A stretch of DNA of 53,532 nt from a bacterium. GTDB taxonomy: Bacteria > Verrucomicrobiota > Verrucomicrobiia > Limisphaerales > JAJXZI01. Below are positions 48,770 through 53,532 of this stretch, in pieces. The notes under the pieces are model-generated. The model ran no database searches, was not told the DNA's origin, and was given only the letters and a program-made list of their open reading frames with translations. The DNA lies in the NCBI GenBank assembly GCA_021780115.1, contig JAJXZI010000239.1, forward strand, positions 1 through 53,532, read 5' to 3'. The position numbers were made by a program, and so were the translations under genes. Every line of letters starts with the position of its first letter. Position 1 is the stretch's first letter.

Positions 48770-50136
48770 GGGGTGGCTTTCTGTGCCAATGTGGCGGCGG
48801 GGGGGGGCGCGACGACCGTGGAGGTGTCCACGGCACTGGGCTGCGGCTTGAGCAAGCGGTTGCGCGCTTCCGCCTGCGATTCCCAGTCGAGGAACCCGCG
48901 GCGCCAGCGGGCCATTTCGACGACGGCCTTGAGGCCGGGCGTGGCGTTGGTGCCCAACGCCGGCTCGCGCTGGATGATCTTGAGGTAGTTTTCGCCGGCC
49001 TTGGCCGGCTGATCCAGGTGTTCGTAGGAAACCCCCACTTGGTACCACACCGGGATTTGCCAGGCCGGAGTGGAATCCAGTTGGGCCAGACTCAAGTAGA
49101 TTTCCAAGGCGCGGGCGTAATCGCCTTCACGGTACAGTTGGTTGGCGATCTCGTTGCCCGTGCGCTTCTGCCAGTAAGCCCAGCCTTGCGGGTCGGCCTG
49201 GGCCTGCGCCTGCTCCTCCTGGAGGAGGACGCGCACTTGTTGGAGCGCCTCTTCGTTCCGACCGAGTTGCTTGTACGCGTTGGCCAGGTAAAACCGGACG
49301 TGGGGCCGCTCCGCGGCGTCCGGATAACGGTTCAGGAAATCGCCGCCCCGGCTGATGACCTCGTCGTTGCGCCCCAACGCGGCCAGCGAGCGCAGGAGCT
49401 TGAACTCGATCTGGTGCTTGTTCAGCCCCGGCGAATCCTGCTTGAGCAGCCGCGCGAGAAATTCCGCGGCCTCCTTGTTCTTGCCGTCGTCGTAATAGGT
49501 CTCGGCAATCTCCGTCTGCGCCTGGAGAACCAGGCGCTGGTAATAGCCAACCTGGTCGTTCTTGAGGACGAGGGCGCTGGTCATGACCGCGTAGAATTTC
49601 GTGAGGGCCAGGCCGTTCAGCCCCATCTGCCGCAGAATCAAGCCTTGGCGCAGGAGAACCTCGGGCACGCTCGGATCTTGGGGCCAGCGGCTCAAATACT
49701 GGGCCAGAATCTGCTGGGCCCGGGGCAGATCATTGTTGTCCTGGGCCGCCAGGGCCAATTCCAGCAACGCGGTGCGTTGGATGTTCTCCGGCGCGCCAGC
49801 GGCCAGAAGGGCGACCAGATTCGGGATTGCCTCCTTGGTCTGGCGCGTCAGCCGCTCGCGCCGGGCTAACTCGAGCTTCTGCTGCCAGTCCGCGAGCTGG
49901 GTCGAGCCCGGCGGCGTGCGCCCGTCGGGCAACAGGTTGTTGGTAGCCAAGCGGTCCTGCGAATCCAGCAGGGCTTCGCTGATGTGGTTTGTGGCCGCGT
50001 CGCGCGCCGGCGCGTTGGTCGGCGGAGCCGTGGCAAGCGGGTCACCCGCCGCCAAGCCGAGCGCCGGGACGAGGGCGAGACCGGGACAGCACTTCCGCAT
50101 CCAGCGAAATAAACCGCGGCGAGGGGGGAAGCGCAT
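48766..50136 (-). CDS. Exported TPR protein
   Basis: ATG 50136 gives 456 residues; the frame upstream is a shadow of the next gene. A signal peptide follows a basic N-region (MRFPPRRGLFRWMRKCCPGLALVPALGLAAG). The rest is tetratricopeptide-like helices: NLVALLAAGAPENIQRTALLELALAAQDNNDLPRAQQILAQYLSRWP, KNKEAAEFLARLLKQD, AERPHVRFYLANAYKQLGRNEEALQQVRVLL, REGDYARALEIYLSLAQLD. It is probably a periplasmic or outer-membrane scaffold, loosely like BamD/YbgF. It overlaps the helical protein gene as ATGA and lies 5 bp after the proline-rich exported protein. Its role in flagella is inferred from position only. Confidence 0.8.
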   Translation of the reverse strand: MRFPPRRGLFRWMRKCCPGLALVPALGLAAGDPLATAPPTNAPARDAATNHISEALLDSQDRLATNNLLPDGRTPPGSTQLADWQQKLELARRERLTRQTKEAIPNLVALLAAGAPENIQRTALLELALAAQDNNDLPRAQQILAQYLSRWPQDPSVPEVLLRQGLILRQMGLNGLALTKFYAVMTSALVLKNDQVGYYQRLVLQAQTEIAETYYDDGKNKEAAEFLARLLKQDSPGLNKHQIEFKLLRSLAALGRNDEVISRGGDFLNRYPDAAERPHVRFYLANAYKQLGRNEEALQQVRVLLQEEQAQAQADPQGWAYWQKRTGNEIANQLYREGDYARALEIYLSLAQLDSTPAWQIPVWYQVGVSYEHLDQPAKAGENYLKIIQREPALGTNATPGLKAVVEMARWRRGFLDWESQAEARNRLLKPQPSAVDTSTVVAPPPAATLAQKATP

Positions 50137-50141
50137 GAACG

Positions 50142-50696
50142 TCAATGCGAGTGGTAGCTGGCGCGGCTGGCCGGGGACGCCAGGGGCAAGGGTGGAGTGA
50201 AATCCAGCGGGAGGGCCACCATGCCGTTCGCCCCGTTGGTGCCCGAGCGGATCGGCTGAAAGTACGGCACGAGCATTTGCGGGGTGAGCGGCGGCGGCGG
50301 GCTGGCCGGCGGCGGCAGGTTGGGTATGCCGCCGGGATCCGCCTCGGCGATCACCGGCGCGGCCACGGGACCGGCATCGCCGGACGGCGCATCCAAAGGC
50401 GCCGGAGAGACCGCCACAGTGTCCACTGCCGCCAGACTCTCGGGCGGGAGGGGCGCCACCCGGTCGGCAACCGGTTGGCCCCGCGGCCGAACCGTCGCCG
50501 GGGCCGCGTCCGATCTCGGCAACGGCGGGAGGACGAAGCGAAACGACGGATCTACGGGCGTCTGAAAGCGCAGCGGGCTGGGCCCCAGGGCCGGCAGATA
50601 CCCGGTCCAAGCGGCGCGCGCGCCGGGAACGTTCATCAACCAAACACTCCCGGCCACCAGCAAGCCAACTCCGATCCATGACGGGCGGTTTCTCAT
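50142..50696 (-). CDS. Proline-rich exported protein, first gene of the regulatory operon
   Basis: ATG 50696 gives 184 residues with a signal peptide or N-terminal anchor (MRNRPSWIGVGLLVAGSVWLMNVPGARA). The rest is Pro/Ala-rich and probably disordered (LPPLPRSDAAPATVRP; LPPPASPPPPLTPQ), ending GANGMVALPLDFTPPLPL. No known domain. It may be a periplasmic spacer or partner of the TPR protein encoded 5 bp downstream. The ANGMVALP segment also occurs in FlgC here, an odd short match. A weaker sigma-54-like site lies about 60 nt upstream. Confidence 0.65.
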   Translation of the reverse strand: MRNRPSWIGVGLLVAGSVWLMNVPGARAAWTGYLPALGPSPLRFQTPVDPSFRFVLPPLPRSDAAPATVRPRGQPVADRVAPLPPESLAAVDTVAVSPAPLDAPSGDAGPVAAPVIAEADPGGIPNLPPPASPPPPLTPQMLVPYFQPIRSGTNGANGMVALPLDFTPPLPLASPASRASYHSH

Positions 50697-50756
50697 CGAG
50701 CACGCCTGGCCCTTCAATTTGCCACTCAAAATATCGGTTCTCACCGCTGCGCGAGG

Positions 50757-50772
50757 GGCACGCCTTCTGCCA
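50757..50772 (-). promoter_or_regulatory. Possible sigma-54 site of the regulatory operon
   Basis: The minus strand reads TGGCAGAAGGCGTGCC, with correct GG-N10-GC spacing but a poor -12 context (GTGC rather than TTGC). The predicted +1 is near 50746, 50 nt before ATG 50696. Weak evidence. Confidence 0.35.
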
Positions 50773-50773
50773 C

Positions 50774-50801
50774 CCTCCGTCGGAGCGGTGCCTCACGGAG
50801 G
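50774..50801. repeat. Inverted repeat in the divergent intergenic region
   Basis: CCTCCGT and ACGGAGG flank a 14-nt spacer in the 204-bp region between the divergent operons. It could be an operator or a hairpin; nothing further supports either. Confidence 0.35.
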
Positions 50802-50900
50802 CTATCGGCACGATTTGCCGGGACTTGAGACGAAAAGTGAAAATTCTGCGCTTCTCCGGTTAACCCGTTTCCAATTCTGCCGATGAGGAGGGGAGCATTT

Positions 50901-51812
50901 ATGGTGGAACTGATGACCAGTCCGCGCCTCAAGCGCCTCAGCGCGGGAGAGATCGACGCCCGGCTTAAGCAATGCCCGCCGCTGCCGTCCCTGAGCAGCA
51001 TCAACCAGGCACTGCAAGATTTGGTGCTGGCGGAACAGCGCTTCTCGGCGCAGATCGCGGAGATCATCAGCCGCGACCCCAGCTTGACCGCCCGGCTGCT
51101 GCGGCTGGTCAATTCGGTCTATTACGGCCTGAGCGCGCCGGTCAACAGCATCGAGGAGGCCGTCTTCTACCTCGGCATCCGCCAGATCCGCCAATTGACG
51201 ATGGTCACGCCCGTCATTGAAGATTTTCAACGCCTGACCGGGGGTTGTCGGTTTCCCTGGCGCGAGTTCTGGCAGCACTGCATCGGCACGGCGATCCTGA
51301 CCCGGGAAGTGATCAGCGCCATGGAAGTGCCGGCCGATGACTCGGCCTACCTGGCCGGTTTGGTTCACGACGTCGGCAAAATCGTCATCGCCTGGGCGTT
51401 CCCGGAACATTTCTCCGTCATCCATCACGAGGCGGTCAACGCCACGGAGAACCTGCGCGCCATTGAGGAGCGGGTGCTGGGCCTGAATCACGCCGACCTG
51501 GGCGCCGCTTATCTCCGCCACCAGCGGTTGCCCGCCCCGCTCGTGGCCGTGGCCCAATTCCACCACCGCCCGCAAGACGCCGGCCCCCACCAGGTCATTG
51601 CCGCCGCCACGCAAATCGCCGATCTGCTGTTGCGCCAGGCCCGGATCGGCCAAAGCGGCGACTTCACCGAAGTCACCCGCGAGGACTGCCAGGAGGCGCC
51701 GGGTTGGGACATTCTTTTCGCCGACCACAGCGACGACGAGCACGCCATCGCCCGGGCCTCGCTCAATCGCACCTTGGAGCGCCTGCCAGGCATCCTGGAG
51801 GGATTGGTCTAA
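50901..51812 (+). CDS. Second HDOD-domain protein
   Basis: 303 residues on the opposite strand to the flagellar genes. ATG 50901 is preferred over ATG 50883 because a GAGGAGGGG Shine-Dalgarno lies 9 nt before it. HDOD signatures: LPSLSSINQALQDLVLAEQRFSAQIAEIISRDPSLTARLLRLVNSVYYGL; VNSIEEAVFYLGIRQIRQLTMVTPVIEDF; YLAGLVHDVGKIVIAWAFPEHF; VAVAQFHHRPQDA. It is a distant paralogue of the HDOD gene at 46021-46866; the pair brackets the regulatory operon. The function is probably signalling; enzymatic activity is not expected. Confidence 0.92.
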   Translation: MVELMTSPRLKRLSAGEIDARLKQCPPLPSLSSINQALQDLVLAEQRFSAQIAEIISRDPSLTARLLRLVNSVYYGLSAPVNSIEEAVFYLGIRQIRQLTMVTPVIEDFQRLTGGCRFPWREFWQHCIGTAILTREVISAMEVPADDSAYLAGLVHDVGKIVIAWAFPEHFSVIHHEAVNATENLRAIEERVLGLNHADLGAAYLRHQRLPAPLVAVAQFHHRPQDAGPHQVIAAATQIADLLLRQARIGQSGDFTEVTREDCQEAPGWDILFADHSDDEHAIARASLNRTLERLPGILEGLV

Positions 51813-52055
51813 GCCGGAACGAGGCAATGGGTGTTGAGGCTCGCCCTCACCCTCACCCGGCGTAACCGGAACCCAGAGCATGTGGAAAAACGGGGAATCG
51901 GTCGCCGGCGACAGCCTGCCGGTGCGGCGGCTCACCGCCGACACGCACCCGGACCACGACGCCCACCGAACTTTTCGTCAAATCCGACAGGCTGCCGGCC
52001 GGTTCCACCCCGCGGGCGTGCCGCGCTATCGTCCCAAGCAAAACCGGCCAGCGGC
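51813..52055. other. Scar region before the cas1 remnant
   Basis: Frames on both strands are open here, but none gives a recognisable protein. The plus-strand frame that continues into the cas1 remnant is Arg/Pro/Ala-rich and unlike any Cas1 N-terminus. It is probably degraded coding sequence. Confidence 0.4.
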
Positions 52056-52361
52056 GTGGACGCGCGGCGCGGGCAGTATCGACTGTTTGAACTGCCGGGC
52101 GTCCGGCTGTACCTGGCGCGCGAAGTCATCCGCGCCAAGGTTCACAACCAGCGCGTCATGCTCCTGCGCTACGGCGACGTGCCGGAGCGCGTGCTGTCGC
52201 TGCGGGCGGGCGTCCTGACCGAATTACTGGGCATCGAAGGCAACGCGGCCGCGCTCTACTTCGAGCAGTCCGAGTCCATGCTCCAGCAGCGCGCGGATTG
52301 GAGGTTCGACTGGCGCGGGCGCAACCGCCGCTCGCCGGACGGCTGGCCCCCGGCCCGGTAG
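52056..52361 (+). pseudogene. cas1: Truncated cas1 (CRISPR integrase) remnant
   Basis: The frame encodes a piece of the Cas1 helical domain: QYRLFELPGVRLYLAREVIRAKVHNQRVMLLRYG, then, too soon, ELLGIEGNAAALYFEQSESML, then FDWRGRNRR where Cas1 continues RPPxDPVNALLSF. About 20 residues between the first two blocks are missing, the N-terminal beta domain is absent, and the protein stops right after RGRNRR, before the catalytic His and Asp of the C-terminal part. Cas1 normally has about 300-340 residues or is fused to Cas4. No CRISPR repeat or other cas gene is near. Homology is convincing; activity is excluded by the truncation. Confidence 0.75.
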
Positions 52362-52634
52362 CCGGCGACCGCTCCGCTCATGGCCACCACCGCGCAATCC
52401 AGGTCCGCCCGAACGGCCCGGCCACCTCGTTTCTCAACATTTTGCTTGCCACCGGTGCCGCCTCTGCCTACGCCGTTCGGTAAATGCAAGCCTCGAATCC
52501 GGGATTCGCCGGTGATAAGCCGCACAGGCTTGCGGCTGATCGCGGCCCCGTTCCCTTGCCAGGCCGCGCGGATCGGCGCGATTTGCGGTTGCTCACCGGA
52601 AAACCCGGGCTAGCCGACAAGTCGGCTATTATCT
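52362..52634. other. Non-coding or decayed stretch before the cassettes
   Basis: No convincing gene on either strand. G+C drops towards its right end. Confidence 0.4.
52611..52628. repeat. Perfect 8-bp hairpin just before the first cassette core site
   Basis: TAGCCGAC, AA, GTCGGCTA. It is placed 6 nt before GTTAGGC, where the L''/L' arm of an attC site would be, but no GCCTAAC partner is found upstream. It may be half of a degenerate attC or an independent hairpin. Confidence 0.45.
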
Positions 52635-52641
52635 GTTAGGC
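52635..52641 (+). other. Integron-type core site GTTAGGC at the 5' end of the first cassette
   Basis: GTTAGGC fits the GTTRRRY recombination core, and GGCACGAC follows, as at cassette starts. It lies 26 nt before the first cassette ORF. Confidence 0.5.
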
Positions 52642-52660
52642 GGCACGACATCACACGCGC

Positions 52661-53041
52661 ATGACACTCTGGACAGACGATAGACGGTTTATGTGGTATG
52701 GCCGGTCTGGGTATGTTTACCGTGCTCGCTTGTCCTGTCGTCGCAGCATCGAGGCCGCTGCCCAGATGGTGACACAGTTCTTTCTCACCCGGCGGGCGGA
52801 GGTTCAGGAGCAGTCGGCAGCCACGCGGATTCGCTTCTCGCGCGGCAAGCGTCCGTGGTCGTGGTTCTTTGTTTCCGAGACGAGGCAGCCGCAGTCCATA
52901 GACGTTACATTGAGCGGAGAGTCAGAGACCACGGTTGTCAGCATTGAGTATCATGTTACCAACGCCTTCGGCGCGATTGTCGCGCCTTGCACGTTCACTC
53001 GCGAGATTGCGGACTTACGAGCGGAGATGGAGACACCATGA
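52661..53041 (+). CDS. Hypothetical protein, putative integron cassette ORF 1
   Basis: 126 residues (MTLWTDDRRFMWYGRSG...), beginning 20 nt after the GTTAGGC core and ending at TGA 53039-53041, five bases before a GCCTAGC. The second half looks like alternating beta strands (SWFFVSETRQ; SIDVTLSGESETTVVSIEYHV) followed by a C-terminal helix (REIADLRAEME). No family recognised, no signal peptide or membrane segment. Base composition is visibly less GC-rich than the flagellar genes, in line with acquisition. Function unknown. Confidence 0.65.
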   Translation: MTLWTDDRRFMWYGRSGYVYRARLSCRRSIEAAAQMVTQFFLTRRAEVQEQSAATRIRFSRGKRPWSWFFVSETRQPQSIDVTLSGESETTVVSIEYHVTNAFGAIVAPCTFTREIADLRAEMETP

Positions 53042-53045
53042 TGCC

Positions 53046-53078
53046 GCCTAGCCATGCGCTGAGCTTGGGACGTTCGGC
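53046..53078 (+). other. Degenerate, shortened attC-like site between two cassette ORFs
   Basis: It begins GCCTAGC and runs GCGCTGAGC, parallel to the GCCTAAC...GCGCTGGAGC of the better site at 53434, and ends GTTCGGC, which mismatches the core consensus at one base. At 33 bp it is shorter than functional attC sites, so it is probably a deletion product. Confidence 0.4.
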
Positions 53079-53097
53079 AGCATCGAGCGTTTATCGT

Positions 53098-53439
53098 ATG
53101 AAGCCGAAATATATCGTTGCTCTGATTCTCGTGCTCGTCGGCACGAACCTGTTCACCTACGCGACGGCTCGCTACTGGACGACGGGTTATGTTTTGAGAC
53201 GCGCTCAGGAGCACACATACGCCGCACTTCGAAAAGAGGGGCTTGATTATTTGATTTACCCACCCGAAAAAGAGATCAGCCCAAAGCCAAACATCTCGGT
53301 TTTCATGGCCATTTCTCAAGCTGGCGGGATGTATTACTGGTGGAACGATGGTTTGATTTATTGGGGACTTGGCAGCATCCTTGTTGTGTCAGGATTGCTA
53401 GTTACACGGTTAGGTTCCAAGAGACATGAAGCTGCCTAA
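53098..53439 (+). CDS. Small two-helix membrane protein, putative integron cassette ORF 2
   Basis: ATG 53098 gives 113 residues: a first helix (YIVALILVLVGTNLFTYATA, residues 4-23), a hydrophilic section (RRAQEHTYAALRKEGLDYLIYPPEKE) and a second helix (LIYWGLGSILVVSGLLVTRL) near the C-terminus. A longer version from ATG 53038 would add 20 residues (PPSHALSLGRSAAS...) that are simply the translation of the attC-like site, so I reject it. The stop TAA lies inside the GCCTAAC of the following attC, a typical cassette feature. No function known. Confidence 0.7.
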   Translation: MKPKYIVALILVLVGTNLFTYATARYWTTGYVLRRAQEHTYAALRKEGLDYLIYPPEKEISPKPNISVFMAISQAGGMYYWWNDGLIYWGLGSILVVSGLLVTRLGSKRHEAA

Positions 53440-53532
53440 CACAGCGCTGGAGCCAACGCCGATTACGCCTGGCAGTTTTCGCTTCGGGTTTCCGGTTGGC
53501 GGGAGTCACCGGCGGCGTGGCTCAGCTTTTGG
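53434..53532 (+). other. attC recombination site (cut by window end)
   Basis: R'' GCCTAAC at 53434-53440 is followed by the L''-type GGAGCCAACGCC. About 55 nt later comes GGCGTGGCTC, its complement minus one base, as expected for the extrahelical base of attC. The partner GTTAGGC should lie just past 53532. In translation the left arm reads LPNTALEPTPITP, a phrase I recall from many environmental bacterial ORF tails. Confidence 0.7.

Noticed and set aside
48770-49048. N-terminal extension of the helical protein frame
   Set aside because: Overlaps the TPR gene out of frame and reads as Arg/Pro/Gly-rich noise; ATG 48769 is coupled to the TPR stop.
50720-50740. TGGCAAATTGAAGGGC as a further sigma-54 site
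   Set aside because: GG to GC spacing is 11, not 10, and the -12 context is poor.
51853-52041. 62-aa minus frame right of the second HDOD gene
   Set aside because: No recognisable family, no Shine-Dalgarno, and similar open frames occur on both strands of this scar region.

Overview
This is a GC-rich (by eye about 60-67% G+C) chromosomal fragment dominated by one nearly complete flagellar gene cluster on the minus strand, about 12.7-50.7 kb. Protein style, verrucomicrobial-type tandem heptanucleotide repeats (three arrays seen) and ALEPTP-type attC-like cassette repeats at the right end suggest a Verrucomicrobiota/PVC bacterium, possibly of the Pedosphaera/Limisphaerales group. That placement is an inference from remembered features, not a database result.

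Layout, read along the minus strand from right to left. (1) 50.7-46.0 kb: an accessory and regulatory operon holding a proline-rich exported protein, a secreted TPR protein, a small helical chaperone-like protein, an NtrC/FlrC-type sigma-54 activator and an HDOD protein, followed by a decayed cheB remnant. (2) 45.6-27.1 kb: a sigma-54 promoter, then flgB-flgC-fliE-fliF-fliG-fliH-fliI-fliJ-motE-like-fliK-flgD-flgE-fliL-fliM-fliN-fliO-fliP-fliQ-fliR-flhB-flhA, with flhF (to 25.8 kb) behind it. (3) 25.8-22.7 kb: a second sigma-54-like promoter, then a small membrane protein, fliA, motA, motB and a 98-residue Cys-motif protein. (4) 22.6-14.6 kb: a third sigma-54 promoter, then flgF-flgG-flgA-flgH-flgI-flgJ-flgN-flgK-flgL. 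(5) 14.3-12.7 kb: a fourth sigma-54 promoter, then fliW-csrA-fliC and a strong hairpin. Many neighbours overlap as ATGA or GTGA, so translation is probably coupled.

(6) 12.5 kb to the left edge: an RGP/STELLO-like glycosyltransferase, then a single uninterrupted frame of at least 3,734 codons that runs off the window. It strings together at least six glycosyltransferase modules, four methyltransferase modules and TPR spacers. Its position beside flagellin makes flagellin or cell-surface glycosylation the obvious hypothesis.

(7) Right of 50.9 kb on the plus strand: a second HDOD gene, then a scar region with a truncated cas1 remnant, then a visibly less GC-rich stretch that looks like integron gene cassettes: a GTTAGGC core, two small ORFs, a degenerate attC between them, and an attC whose GCCTAAC contains the stop codon of the last ORF. 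This last attC is cut by the window end.

Regulatory logic (inferred): the sigma-54 activator drives the early, hook and flagellin units through near-consensus -24/-12 sites. FliA is present, but I saw no convincing sigma-28 site, and flagellin appears to be cotranscribed with fliW and csrA from a sigma-54 promoter. No fliD, fliS, flhG or intact chemotaxis gene lies in the window. cheB is decayed and FliM lacks the usual N-terminal CheY-binding peptide, so chemotactic control may be lost or encoded elsewhere. No rRNA, tRNA or CRISPR array was recognised.
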